Assembly: GCF_032594935.1 (NCBI RefSeq)
Contig: NZ_CP118734.1
Location: 1,144,001-1,208,000 of the forward strand
Source of the DNA: Streptococcus sp. 29892
GTDB taxonomy: Bacteria; Bacillota; Bacilli; Lactobacillales; Streptococcaceae
DNA: 64,000 nt
Direction: 5' to 3'
How positions within the stretch are numbered: the stretch's first letter is position 1; each line of letters opens with the position of its first letter. Below the pieces are notes generated by a model. The model worked only from the letters and a program-made list of their open reading frames with translations. It made no database searches and was not told where the DNA came from. The translations under genes and the position numbers were made by a program. Below are positions 47,209 through 55,264 of this stretch, piece after piece.

Positions 47209-47288
47209 GAAAATTGTTCGACATAACTATTGTATTATTTAAATAATACTGCTATAATAGAACCATCAAAAAGAAATGTAGTTTTATT

Positions 47289-47687
47289 ATGATAGAAGAA
47301 ACAGTTGCACAAGGTTTATTGGTTGGTATCTGGGGAAGTGTTGTGGTTTTCTCACTCATTTGGAATATCCTCCTTGCCATTTCCAATTAAATCCTCTTTA
47401 AAAAAGCTGGCTACGCTGGTTGGAAATCCCTCATTCCCTTCTACAACCTCTATGTTCAACAATGCATCACATTCGGGGAAGATAAAGGCTGGTTTATCTT
47501 CTTCTTGCTCATTCCACTTGCTGGACCGCTCTATGGCATCTATCTAACCTATTGCTACGGTAAAGCATTCGGTTTGTCAGATATTCAAGCCATCTTCTAC
47601 GTATTGTTTACACCACTGTTCAACCTCTACATTGCCTTCAATGACGGAAGCCGTTACCAAGGTCCACAAACTTTCTTTATTGACTAA
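47289..47687 (+). pseudogene. Small polytopic membrane protein with in-frame stop
   Basis: The frame from ATG 47289 encodes MIEETVAQGLLVGIWGSVVVF...LLAISN, then TAA (47388-47390), and goes on in the same frame with ILFKKAGYAGWKSLIPFYNLYVQQ and two more hydrophobic segments to YQGPQTFFID. The repeated pattern 'FKKAGYxGWKSLIPFYNxY' is that of DUF5684-like membrane proteins, often duplicated in streptococci. One nonsense change has split the gene after the first helix. Restart at an internal codon is possible but would lack that helix. A terminator follows, so it was a single gene. Confidence 0.8.
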
Positions 47688-47699
47688 TCCAAAACGAAG

Positions 47700-47731
47700 C
47701 AACTCCTCTGCTCACAGAAGGGTTGTTTTTT
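47700..47731 (+). terminator. Terminator after the broken membrane gene
   Basis: An 11-bp stem from CAACTCCTCTG and CAGAAGGGTTG with one wobble and one mismatch, loop CTCA, then T6. Confidence 0.75.
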
Positions 47732-47771
47732 ACTTGTTTAAAAAAAATATATAAAAAATTTATATAATCAC

Positions 47772-47812
47772 TTGATTTTAGTAAAACATAGGTATATAAT
47801 TTATATATAAAT
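47772..47812 (+). promoter_or_regulatory. padR operon promoter and palindromic operator
   Basis: TTGATT (47772-47777) and TATAAT (47795-47800) are separated by 17 bp. The palindrome ATTTATATATAAAT (47799-47812) overlaps the end of the -10 and the transcription start, a likely autoregulatory PadR site. Confidence 0.6.
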
Positions 47813-47841
47813 AATTTACATAAAGATAAAGAGGTGAGTTC

Positions 47842-48159
47842 ATGTACTACCCCGTATCCTCTATCTTGATTGAATTTCTAGTCTTAGCCATCGTGGAAAA
47901 ACAGGATTCCTATGGCTATGAAATCAGTCAGACCATCAAGATAGTTGCTGACATAAAGGAATCCACTCTCTACCCTATCTTGAAAAAATTGGAAAAGGCT
48001 GGCTACGTTACCACCTATACCCAAGAATTTCAAGGGAGAAAGCGGAAATACTATACCATCACACCTGCTGGACGTGAGCACATCCCCTTCCTGCAGGCTG
48101 AATGGAATACCTACAAAGACCATATTGACGGAATTATAGAAGGGAGCCTACGAAAATGA
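47842..48159 (+). CDS. PadR family transcriptional regulator
   Basis: A 105-residue winged-helix repressor of the short PadR-s2 type: LIEFLVLAIVEKQDSYGYEISQTIK, then STLYPILKKLEKAGYVTTY and GRKRKYYTITPAGREHI. These proteins bind DNA as dimers through the C-terminal helix. It leads a four-gene plus-strand operon and overlaps the next gene by 4 bp. PadR-HAAS-DUF4097 clusters are usually autoregulated and respond to envelope stress; the inducer is unknown. Confidence 0.92.
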   Translation: MYYPVSSILIEFLVLAIVEKQDSYGYEISQTIKIVADIKESTLYPILKKLEKAGYVTTYTQEFQGRKRKYYTITPAGREHIPFLQAEWNTYKDHIDGIIEGSLRK

Positions 48160-49268
48160 CACGCGCAGATTATCTGAACCAACTGGAACAAGCACTATCT
48201 CAACTCCATCCAAGTGCCAGACAGGAAGCTCTGGACTACTTCAATGAATATTTCGACGAAAAAGCGGATGACGCGGCAGCTATTAACGAACTTGGAACAG
48301 CTGAAGAAGCTGCAAAGGAAATCATAGCCAACCTGCCCGAAGATGCCCTCATTGCTAAGGAAGACCAAGGCACTTCACAATCAACTAAAGCATTTGATTT
48401 CGATTTTGACTTTGACTTTCAATTTGACTGGGATGGTTTTTTCAACAATTTCAAACATTCAGCCTTTCAAGCTAGGAAAAGGATTGAATTGAAGGCGAAG
48501 ATTGAAGAATTACCTAATTTTACAAGTTTACAGATTGTTCTCGAAGACCAAGCACTTAGTGTGCAAAGCTATGAAGGTGACAAGGTAGTATTACACAATC
48601 CATTTTCTGAAGAAATGTCCTATCAGGCTTTTGACCATCAACTAGTCCAAGATAGTTTGTACCTATCTAGCAAGCCACTCCCAGACCACCTCTACTTTTC
48701 CAACCAGCAAACTAGCTCTGCTATTCTCAAAATCCCTAAAAAACTCCTGCCCCTTACTAGTCTCAATCTGAAAACGACAGATAGTAGTCTGACGATGGCG
48801 GCTGTGCAGGCGAGCGAACAGCTAGTCATCAATGCAGAAGATAGCAGCATCAGCATGACGAAAGTGAGCTGTCCAAGCTCTGCCCTATGGTTAGAGGACG
48901 CTACACTAACTATCTCAGATGGACGACTGGACGAGTTGAAATTGGAAGCCAGCGATGCTGTTATCACTCTCTCAAGCATGAGCTTTTCAGATGCAAGGAT
49001 AAGATTAGAAGATTGTGTCTGGAAGTTGAAGGATTTTGTCCTAGAAAAGAGCCTAAACTGTCAGGCTGAAGATTCTGTCCTAACCTTTAAACCGAATACA
49101 GACATCAGTTTGGACATCTGGGAGGAAGATTCTAGCCTTAAACTTCCAAAGGATATGGCGTTTACAATGATGAAAGAGAGGGACATCACTCATCTCAGCT
49201 ACAAGCAAGAAAATAGCTCTGCTCAGCTAGCTATTCATTGTCAAGACTGCCAGCTTACTGTAGGATAA
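48156..49268 (+). CDS. HAAS (DUF1700) - DUF4097 fusion protein
   Basis: A 370-residue protein. The N-terminal HAAS/DUF1700 domain (residues 1-65, ADYLNQLEQALSQLHPSARQEALDYFNEYFDEK) is followed by an Asp-Phe run near residues 77-90, then a DUF4097 region of repeated short beta strands (LNLKTTDSSLTMAAV, LVINAEDSSISMTKV, LWLEDATLTISDG) that should fold as a right-handed beta-helix-like stack. No transmembrane segment is clear, so it is either cytoplasmic or tethered by partners. It is encoded between padR and a membrane HAAS protein. The function is unknown. Confidence 0.83.
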   Translation: MTRADYLNQLEQALSQLHPSARQEALDYFNEYFDEKADDAAAINELGTAEEAAKEIIANLPEDALIAKEDQGTSQSTKAFDFDFDFDFQFDWDGFFNNFKHSAFQARKRIELKAKIEELPNFTSLQIVLEDQALSVQSYEGDKVVLHNPFSEEMSYQAFDHQLVQDSLYLSSKPLPDHLYFSNQQTSSAILKIPKKLLPLTSLNLKTTDSSLTMAAVQASEQLVINAEDSSISMTKVSCPSSALWLEDATLTISDGRLDELKLEASDAVITLSSMSFSDARIRLEDCVWKLKDFVLEKSLNCQAEDSVLTFKPNTDISLDIWEEDSSLKLPKDMAFTMMKERDITHLSYKQENSSAQLAIHCQDCQLTVG

Positions 49269-49279
49269 AGGAGGTTCCT

Positions 49280-49858
49280 ATGAATCGCAAGGAATATTTA
49301 CAGAAGCTTGAAAAACATCTCAAACACTTGCCTAAAGAAGATTTTCAAGATACCTTGGACTATTTCAATGAATTTTTCGATGAGAAAGAAAACGACGAAG
49401 AAGCTATTCAAGAATTAGGCAGTCCTAAAGAAGCCGCAAGTGAAATTCTAGCGACCCTCTACGAAAAAGAGCGGACGGAAAATAAGCCAAATACCCGCAA
49501 TATGGTCTGGTTGACCATCCTCGCCATCCTTGCCGCACCAATAGGCATTCCCCTAGCGATTACCCTAGTTGCCCTCTTCATTATCCTACTCCTGCTCATC
49601 CTCAGCGCCTTTCTACTCCTTATCTCACTTTGGATTGTCCTCCTCAGTCTAGCAATCGCCCAGCTTCTCCTCGCCTTCGACCTCCTCACACTCTCATGGT
49701 CCTCCTCCCTCCTCTTCACAGGGCTAGCCCTCATCTGTTTGGCACTCACCCTCTTGGGTAGTAAATTCACTCTAGACCTTGGAAGCAAAACCTTCTTGCT
49801 TGTTTTACACTGGATACAAAGAACCATTCGCAAAGGAGATTATCATGAAAGAGCTTAA
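49280..49858 (+). CDS. HAAS (DUF1700) domain membrane protein
   Basis: A 192-residue protein starting at ATG 49280 with AAGGAGG upstream. The N-terminal HAAS domain (MNRKEYLQKLEKHLKHLPKEDFQDTLDYFNEFFDEKENDEEAIQELG) is a clear paralogue of the one in the preceding gene. It is followed by four hydrophobic segments between about residues 75 and 180. HAAS domains are thought to couple to PadR-like regulators in a membrane signalling chain. The stop overlaps the next gene by 14 bp. Confidence 0.85.
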   Translation: MNRKEYLQKLEKHLKHLPKEDFQDTLDYFNEFFDEKENDEEAIQELGSPKEAASEILATLYEKERTENKPNTRNMVWLTILAILAAPIGIPLAITLVALFIILLLLILSAFLLLISLWIVLLSLAIAQLLLAFDLLTLSWSSSLLFTGLALICLALTLLGSKFTLDLGSKTFLLVLHWIQRTIRKGDYHERA

Positions 49859-50699
49859 ACCATTTACGAAAATTTGTTTGAGCCTGCTCAGTCTTGGAGC
49901 CATTCTCAGCCTTATCGGCTACCTAGCTGGCGGTTGGACAAATATGAAATTTGTAGCAGAAAACTATTTTCAGCCCCAAACTGCCAGTTTTAGTAACATT
50001 AGGGCAATAGAAGTTAATGAAAAACTGTCCATTATGCCCTCGCCCGACAACCAATTCCACCTCCACTACTATCGAAACCAGCATAAAGATATCGACCTTC
50101 TCAGTCACCAAGTTCAAGATGGAAAGTTAAGCATTTCTAGTGCCTTTCAAGGTATCATTTCTTATGATGGTTTGCTCGAACCTATCTTAAATCTTGTCAA
50201 TGACCAGAATATTTCCTACTACCAACCTGTCTTACAGGTCCCTAAAAATAGCACAATCGAATCACTTTCAGGCAAGCTTGAAGGAGATCTGTATCTGGAT
50301 AAAGTGACTATTCAAGATCTTGAACTCACTGTAGAAGATGGTGACATGTTGATTGAAAACAGTCACGTCAGCTTTACTCATTTATCACACCTCAATGGAG
50401 AAGTAGCAATCAATCATTCCACATTAACAAGTCCGAAAGACATTTCCAATACTGTTGGCAGTAGCCTAAGGATTGAGGATGGGGATTTTAAAGCTGAAAA
50501 CCTAAAACTAGAAGGAAGACATGACATCAGTAATTACGATGGCTCAATCGACATCTCTATTCATTCACAAACAAAATCGGACCTCTACATAGATGCCAGT
50601 CAAAATAATATTAGAATGGAACTGCCAACCTATTCCAATACCCAAGCCAATAATTACCTCTTCATCTCTACACTGGACGGAGAATTGACTATTCGGTAA
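49845..50699 (+). CDS. DUF4097 membrane-anchored protein
   Basis: A 284-residue protein starting at ATG 49845 after AAAGGAGA. A single N-terminal transmembrane helix (about 10-30, ICLSLLSLGAILSLIGYLAGG) is followed by a DUF4097 beta-repeat domain (LEGDLYLDKVTIQDLELTVEDGDMLIENS). The main part is probably extracellular. Together with the cytoplasmic DUF4097 fusion and the membrane HAAS protein it forms a conserved envelope module. The exact role is unknown. Confidence 0.83.
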   Translation: MKELKPFTKICLSLLSLGAILSLIGYLAGGWTNMKFVAENYFQPQTASFSNIRAIEVNEKLSIMPSPDNQFHLHYYRNQHKDIDLLSHQVQDGKLSISSAFQGIISYDGLLEPILNLVNDQNISYYQPVLQVPKNSTIESLSGKLEGDLYLDKVTIQDLELTVEDGDMLIENSHVSFTHLSHLNGEVAINHSTLTSPKDISNTVGSSLRIEDGDFKAENLKLEGRHDISNYDGSIDISIHSQTKSDLYIDASQNNIRMELPTYSNTQANNYLFISTLDGELTIR

Positions 50700-50703
50700 T
50701 TGC

Positions 50704-50732
50704 AAAAAGCCCTCCTCAACGGAAGGCTTTTT
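50704..50732. terminator. Bidirectional terminator
   Basis: AAAAAGCC and GGCTTTTT form the stem with T-runs on both strands, between the convergent DUF4097 and DUF1304 genes. Confidence 0.85.
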
Positions 50733-50735
50733 AAC

Positions 50736-51095
50736 TTATTTAAATAACAAAATAGAGATCAGTGCCAAGATGGCTGGTCCACCTTGGGTCAAGATAATTT
50801 TTGGACTAGATGTCACAGCTCCATAACCTGCTGCTCCAATAACAAACAAGACAAAAATAGTTGTAATTTCCAGGTTTCCTGTGAAAATTCCATATAAGAG
50901 GAAAATAGCCAACAAACCATTGTAAATACCTTGGTTTTTGAAAAGTGTCGTCACAGACTTACGTTGCAATTCATCCTTTGTCATATTAAAGACACGACTA
51001 GTAGAATCTGAATGGGTTGCAAAGGTTTCAAGATACATAATGTAAAGATGCTCAAGAGCTACGATACTGGCTAAAATAGTTGTAAAAATTGACAT
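50736..51095 (-). CDS. DUF1304 membrane protein
   Basis: A 119-residue protein starting at ATG 51095 (MSIFTTILASIVALEHLYIMYLE), with AAGGAG upstream. Four transmembrane helices are visible and the family motif FKNQGIYNGLLAIFLLYG is intact. Function is unknown. It follows the MarR gene by 4 bp and is probably controlled by it, a common pairing in Firmicutes. Confidence 0.87.
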   Translation of the reverse strand: MSIFTTILASIVALEHLYIMYLETFATHSDSTSRVFNMTKDELQRKSVTTLFKNQGIYNGLLAIFLLYGIFTGNLEITTIFVLFVIGAAGYGAVTSSPKIILTQGGPAILALISILLFK

Positions 51096-51099
51096 AGGT

Positions 51100-51552
51100 T
51101 TATTCTCCTTTTTCTTCAATAACTGTTTCAACTGGGAGGGTTTGAAGACCAGAAACTAATTTCTCCAGAAGATAGCTCAACTGTTCTTCTTCACTCTCGG
51201 ATAAAATGTCTGCCATAGCTGCTTTCACAGCTAGGTGCTGGGCTGGCGGTTGGTCCTGTAAATCAGCCAAAGCAAGCTGGGTAGGTTGAACCAGCATTTC
51301 CCTTTGATTTTCAGGGTTACGCTCTCTACTGATATAGCCATTTTTCTCCAACACCTTTAGGTGACGGGTAATGGCCGCGCGGTCAATTTGAAGTTTTTCC
51401 TGTAATGTTTGCTGAGAACACGGATAGTCTTCCAGCAATTGCTGCAGGAGCTGGTACCTAGTTAAACTGATGCCCAAACGTTTTTCAAATAGACCTGTGA
51501 CCGCTTCATCAGCTAATTTTATCTGATAAAGTAAACGAGAAAGATCTGGCAT
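51100..51552 (-). CDS. MarR family transcriptional regulator
   Basis: A 150-residue winged-helix regulator (residues 35-95: RYQLLQQLLEDYPCSQQTLQEKLQIDRAAITRHLKVLEKNGYISRERNPENQREMLVQPT). The dimerisation helices lie at both ends. It is first in a two-gene operon with the DUF1304 protein. The perfect inverted repeat over its transcription start shows likely autorepression. The ligand cannot be inferred; a Cys in the DNA-binding region (PCSQQ) could be a redox switch. Confidence 0.9.
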   Translation of the reverse strand: MPDLSRLLYQIKLADEAVTGLFEKRLGISLTRYQLLQQLLEDYPCSQQTLQEKLQIDRAAITRHLKVLEKNGYISRERNPENQREMLVQPTQLALADLQDQPPAQHLAVKAAMADILSESEEEQLSYLLEKLVSGLQTLPVETVIEEKGE

Positions 51553-51568
51553 ACTTTCCTCCTTTTTA

Positions 51569-51600
51569 TTGATTTATCAATAGTTGATAAATCAATTATA
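51569..51600 (-). promoter_or_regulatory. MarR operator and -10
   Basis: TTGATTTATCAA and TTGATAAATCAA (51569-51595) are a perfect 12-bp inverted repeat around TAG; each arm is itself nearly palindromic. The minus-strand -10 TATAAT (51595-51600) abuts it, so bound repressor would cover the start of transcription. Confidence 0.85.
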
Positions 51601-51672
51601 TCAAAAAATGAATATTCCTCAAGAATTTTGCTTGACTTTATCCAACTTTTTCATATAAAAATAAAGTTTTGG

Positions 51673-51678
51673 TATAAT
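51673..51678 (+). promoter_or_regulatory. Extended -10 of the threonine exporter operon
   Basis: TGGTATAAT with AAGGAG and the ATG (51707) following. The -35 is weak. Confidence 0.6.
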
Positions 51679-51706
51679 AGGATGAAATAGGGAAAAGGAG
51701 ATTACC

Positions 51707-52465
51707 ATGGAAGATACGAAGGAACTCAACTTAGCCATTGATGTGCTCATGCTAGCTGGGGCCATTCTCTTACAAAGCGGTGCTGAAATCCACCGTGTTG
51801 AAGATACCATGATTCGTATTGCTAAATCACAGGGGATTGAAGCAGTCAACGTTTTGGCTATTCCTGCTGCTATCTTCTTTTCTATTGACCATACGAATAT
51901 CTCTCGGATGAAACGGATTGTCAATCCAGTGCACGATATGCAAAAAGTCTGTCAGGTCAACCAGGTTTCACGCTCCTTAACCGCTGGACAGGTCAGCTTA
52001 AACCAAGCACTAGAAGAATTAACCTCTATTCGCAACCAACCCCTCCCCTATACTCAACTTCAAACCATTCTTGCTGCTGTCCTAGCTGCACCATTTTTTA
52101 CTATCATGGTAGGTGGTAATCCTTTGGAGGCTGTCGCAACCGCTTTTGTAACCCTTGTCGCCTTCCCCTGCTCCCTCCTGATTGACCGTCTAATCAGAAT
52201 TGAATTTGTATCTAAATTTGTAGGCGCCTTGATCTTCTCCCTCCTAGCTTTGCTACTGGCAAACTATACAGATCTTGCCCTCAATCCTAATATGATCAAT
52301 GCTGGTGCAGTCATGCCCTTTGTCCCTGGTATTGCCTTTACCAATGCCGTTCGAGATTTGATGACCAACCATCTCAATACCGGTATGACAAAAATCTTCC
52401 AAACCTTACTTGTCATCCTCTCCTTGGGAGCAGGGACAACTGTTGCGCTTTTGATTGTGGGGTAA
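51707..52465 (+). CDS. Threonine/serine exporter, ThrE N-terminal half (YjjP-like)
   Basis: A 252-residue protein. A soluble N-terminal domain with the conserved LLQSGAEIHRVEDTMIRIAKSQG (residues 22-44) is followed by five hydrophobic helices, with a final segment MPFVPGIAFTNAVRDL. It corresponds to the first half of the corynebacterial ThrE exporter; the second half is the next gene, 3 bp away. The complex exports threonine, serine or related small acids. Confidence 0.88.
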   Translation: MEDTKELNLAIDVLMLAGAILLQSGAEIHRVEDTMIRIAKSQGIEAVNVLAIPAAIFFSIDHTNISRMKRIVNPVHDMQKVCQVNQVSRSLTAGQVSLNQALEELTSIRNQPLPYTQLQTILAAVLAAPFFTIMVGGNPLEAVATAFVTLVAFPCSLLIDRLIRIEFVSKFVGALIFSLLALLLANYTDLALNPNMINAGAVMPFVPGIAFTNAVRDLMTNHLNTGMTKIFQTLLVILSLGAGTTVALLIVG

Positions 52466-52468
52466 ACT

Positions 52469-52930
52469 ATGGATAGTCTTCATTTTTTCTTACAGGCCCT
52501 GGCCTCCTATATTGCGATTACCGCCTTTCTCATTGTCCTCAATGTCCAGAAGCAACTGCTGGTTCCCGGTGGTTTATTAGGCATGGTTGTCTGGCTACTT
52601 TACCTAGTCCTCCTCGGTCCAACAAATGTTGTCATTGCAACCTTTATTGCTGCCATCGTCGGTTCTTGCATCAGCCAAATCATGAGCATCATCCTCAAAA
52701 CACCATCAGTTATTTTTTCACTGGCCATCCTAGCACCTCTTGTCCCAGGCTACAGAGCCTATCTGACAACGACACAGTTTGTATCTGGAAGTTACAAAGA
52801 AGCCTTGGTCAATACCACCACTGTTCTCACATTAGCCTTAGTCATTCCTATCGGCATGGCCAGCGGAACAGTCTTGCTGCAACTCTATCGCTACCTACAA
52901 ACGAAATCATCACCAGAAAAGTCTATCTAA
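52469..52930 (+). CDS. Threonine/serine exporter, ThrE C-terminal half (YjjB-like, DUF3815)
   Basis: A 153-residue protein with five hydrophobic helices and the family motif LAPLVPGYRAYLTTTQFV. It is the second half of a split ThrE exporter and has a 3-bp gap to its partner, so the two are translated together. A terminator follows. Confidence 0.87.
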   Translation: MDSLHFFLQALASYIAITAFLIVLNVQKQLLVPGGLLGMVVWLLYLVLLGPTNVVIATFIAAIVGSCISQIMSIILKTPSVIFSLAILAPLVPGYRAYLTTTQFVSGSYKEALVNTTTVLTLALVIPIGMASGTVLLQLYRYLQTKSSPEKSI

Positions 52931-52956
52931 GTTTCTTGAAACTGGGTAGACTTTTT
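52917..52956 (+). terminator. Terminator of the threonine exporter genes
   Basis: AAAAGTCTA and TAGACTTTT form the stem; an inner AGTTTC/GAAACT stem adds stability. A T5 run follows. Confidence 0.75.
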
Positions 52957-52988
52957 GTTAGAATAAATGAATATGTTTAGGAGGAGCT

Positions 52989-54182
52989 ATGAACCAACAA
53001 ATTCAGAATTTAAAACTTGCCGAGCGTGGTGCCATCATTTCCATTTCAGCCTACATTATCCTCTCTGGAATTAAGTTAGCCGCAGGACATATTTTCCATT
53101 CGGACGCTTTGACCGCCGATGCCTTTAACAATATTTCGGATATTATCGGCAATGTAGCTGTCCTTATCGGACTGCGAATGGCACAAAAACCAGCTGATAC
53201 AGACCATAAATTTGGACATTGGAAAATGGAAGACTTGGCCAGCCTGATTACATCTTTTATTATGTTCGTTGTTGGGTTTCAAGTTCTCTATTCTACTTTC
53301 ATCAAAATCATGAGCAACCAGCCTGTCGAGATTGATATGACTGGTGCTGTAGTTGGGGTATTCTCAGCCCTTGTTATGATTGGTGTTTACCTTTATAACA
53401 AATCTCTTGCTAGGAGAGTTCATTCAAAAGCCTTAGAAGCTGCTGCAAAAGATAACCTATCTGATGCCGTGACCTCTATCGGAACATCCGTTGCCATCAT
53501 CGCAGCTGCCTTCAATTTCCCCATCGTCGATAAATTCGCTGCTGTTGTCATTACCTTCTTCGTCTTAAAAACAGCCTACGATATATTCATGGAAAGTTTC
53601 TTTACCTTATCAGACGGCTTTGATGAAGAGCTCCTCCACAAATACGAAGAAGATATTCTCAAATTGCCCAAAGTAGTTGCCGTCAAATCACAACGTGGCA
53701 GAACCTATGGTGCCAACATCTATCTTGATATTGTATTGGAAATGAACCCCGATTTGTCCGTCTACGAAAGCCATGAAATTACCGAACAGGTAGAACAACT
53801 CCTTACACTGAAATACGGTGTTTTTGATGTAGATATCCATGTCGAACCTTCTGAAATCCCTCATGACGAAATCTTTGAACACGTCTTTGACAAACTCTAC
53901 CGCTTCGAATCCGAAATCCAAGCGCATGAAGTTGGCTATGAAGACCTGATTGATGAGAATTACTTACTGATTGATGCCAAGGGGCGCTACCTTAATAAAA
54001 TTGAAATGCTCCAAGCCCATCCTATACAATCCACCTACCTATCCAACTACCAGATGACCTCTATCAGCCAGAAATCCAAGCTGGTCACCTTTGAAATCGG
54101 TGACTATGTCCACACATCCCTCTGGCGACGCCATGAAAACTGGACAGTCATCTTCCATCAAATTTCAAAGAAACAAGCCTAG
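52989..54182 (+). CDS. Cation diffusion facilitator (CDF) transporter
   Basis: A 397-residue metal/proton antiporter with six transmembrane helices. Metal-site residues are in HSDALTADAFNNISD (about 38-52) and DNLSDAVTS near 155. The cytoplasmic CDF domain has the usual V-shaped beta-alpha fold, DVDIHVEPSEIPHDE. About 100 residues extend past that domain, longer than zinc-type CDFs. The DN/DD pattern resembles Mn-exporting MntE proteins more than Zn-specific CzcD, but metal specificity is inference. It starts at ATG 52989 after AGGAGG. Confidence 0.87.
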   Translation: MNQQIQNLKLAERGAIISISAYIILSGIKLAAGHIFHSDALTADAFNNISDIIGNVAVLIGLRMAQKPADTDHKFGHWKMEDLASLITSFIMFVVGFQVLYSTFIKIMSNQPVEIDMTGAVVGVFSALVMIGVYLYNKSLARRVHSKALEAAAKDNLSDAVTSIGTSVAIIAAAFNFPIVDKFAAVVITFFVLKTAYDIFMESFFTLSDGFDEELLHKYEEDILKLPKVVAVKSQRGRTYGANIYLDIVLEMNPDLSVYESHEITEQVEQLLTLKYGVFDVDIHVEPSEIPHDEIFEHVFDKLYRFESEIQAHEVGYEDLIDENYLLIDAKGRYLNKIEMLQAHPIQSTYLSNYQMTSISQKSKLVTFEIGDYVHTSLWRRHENWTVIFHQISKKQA

Positions 54183-54211
54183 TCAGCTAGACCAGGCTTT
54201 TCATTTGGACA

Positions 54212-54374
54212 TATAGTCATTTGAAGAGCTTTGATACATCGTCACTTTCGGCTTGCCGTACTCCACGAAAGTGACTTGCTTCGCAAGTCTTACTACCAAC
54301 CTAGAACAGCCTTTAGGCTGTTCTAGCTGCCTGCACCTCAGTTCCTTGTCTGAAAGCTAATTCATTCGACTATA
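54212..54374. repeat. MITE-like element with inverted ends and internal hairpins
   Basis: The 163-bp segment begins TATAGTCATTTGAAGAGCTTT and ends in its imperfect reverse complement (TATAGTCGAATGAATTAGCTTT read inward). Inside are three stems: GTCACTTTCG/CGAAAGTGAC (54241-54274), GACTTGC/GCAAGTC (54273-54289) and CTAGAACAGCC/GGCTGTTCTAG (54301-54326). There is no coding frame. Such arrangement suggests a non-autonomous mobile element or a BOX/RUP-type streptococcal repeat placed between the CDF gene and the amino-acid ABC operon. Confidence 0.65.
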
Positions 54375-54375
54375 C

Positions 54376-54398
54376 AAAAAGAGCACATGGCTCTTTTT
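54376..54398. terminator. Bidirectional terminator
   Basis: AAAAAGAGC-ACATG-GCTCTTTTT type stem with A/T tracts on both sides, directly beside the MITE-like element and the end of the ABC operon. Confidence 0.85.
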
Positions 54399-54407
54399 CT
54401 TATATTA

Positions 54408-55250
54408 TTAGTTTTTTACTGCATCTGTAGCAACATCTTCACCAAACCATTTTTGTGAAATTTCTTGGAAGGTTCCATCGCTATATAATTCTGTAAAGGC
54501 TTTATTGATGTTTTCAACCAGTGTCGTATCTGACTTACGAGCACCGACTGCGAAAGTCTCATTTTCAAATCCAGCATCAATAATGTTGTAATCTGCGATG
54601 ATACCTTCTTGTTGCAAGTAGTAGTTGGCATACACACGGTCAATCAAGAGACCATTGATACGATCATTTTTCAAGTCAATCAAGGCTTCATTGAATGTAG
54701 CGTATTGACTAGCGTCATTGTTTTGAACAATGTCTTTCAAAATGGCAGGTTGTGATTCAAAGACTGAATAACCTGAAGAACCTGCTTGTGCGCCCAAGAG
54801 CTTGTCCTTCATATCAGATACTTGACTGATATTGGATGATTTTTTCGTCACAAGGACTTGTTGGTTATCCATGTAAGAATCTGTAAAGAGGACCTTCTCC
54901 TTACGCTCATCTGTTACAGAATAACCATTCCAAATCAAATCAATGTTTCCATTGTTCAATTCGGTTTCTTTCAAATCCCAGTCAATGGGCTGCCATTCAA
55001 TAGCAATACCGTATTTATCAAATACTGCCGTTGCTAAATCAATATCAAATCCAGTGTAGCTACCATCTGTTTCTTCAAAGCCCATTGGGACAAAAGTCTT
55101 GTCAAACCCGATTGTGATGGACTTTTCAGATTCGTAAGTTGACCAATTATCAGACTTGGTCGTTGACTGGCTTGAGCCACAAGCAGCAAGGGCAAAAGTC
55201 GTTACAAGAGCCGCAGCTCCAAGCATCATTTTTTTCATATTCATCATCAT
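54408..55250 (-). CDS. Amino-acid ABC transporter substrate-binding lipoprotein
   Basis: A 280-residue lipoprotein of the polar amino acid (GlnH/HisJ, SBP_bac_3) family with lipobox LAAC (Cys24). Ligand-binding segments are ITIGFDKTFVPMGFEETDGSYTGFDIDLATAVF and LIDRVYANYY. The start contains several Met codons; the first ATG at 55250 has AAGGAA upstream. The ligand cannot be fixed, though cystine, glutamine and similar polar residues are typical. It is last in the operon. Confidence 0.9.
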   Translation of the reverse strand: MMMNMKKMMLGAAALVTTFALAACGSSQSTTKSDNWSTYESEKSITIGFDKTFVPMGFEETDGSYTGFDIDLATAVFDKYGIAIEWQPIDWDLKETELNNGNIDLIWNGYSVTDERKEKVLFTDSYMDNQQVLVTKKSSNISQVSDMKDKLLGAQAGSSGYSVFESQPAILKDIVQNNDASQYATFNEALIDLKNDRINGLLIDRVYANYYLQQEGIIADYNIIDAGFENETFAVGARKSDTTLVENINKAFTELYSDGTFQEISQKWFGEDVATDAVKN

Positions 55251-55264
55251 ATTTGTTCCTTTTC

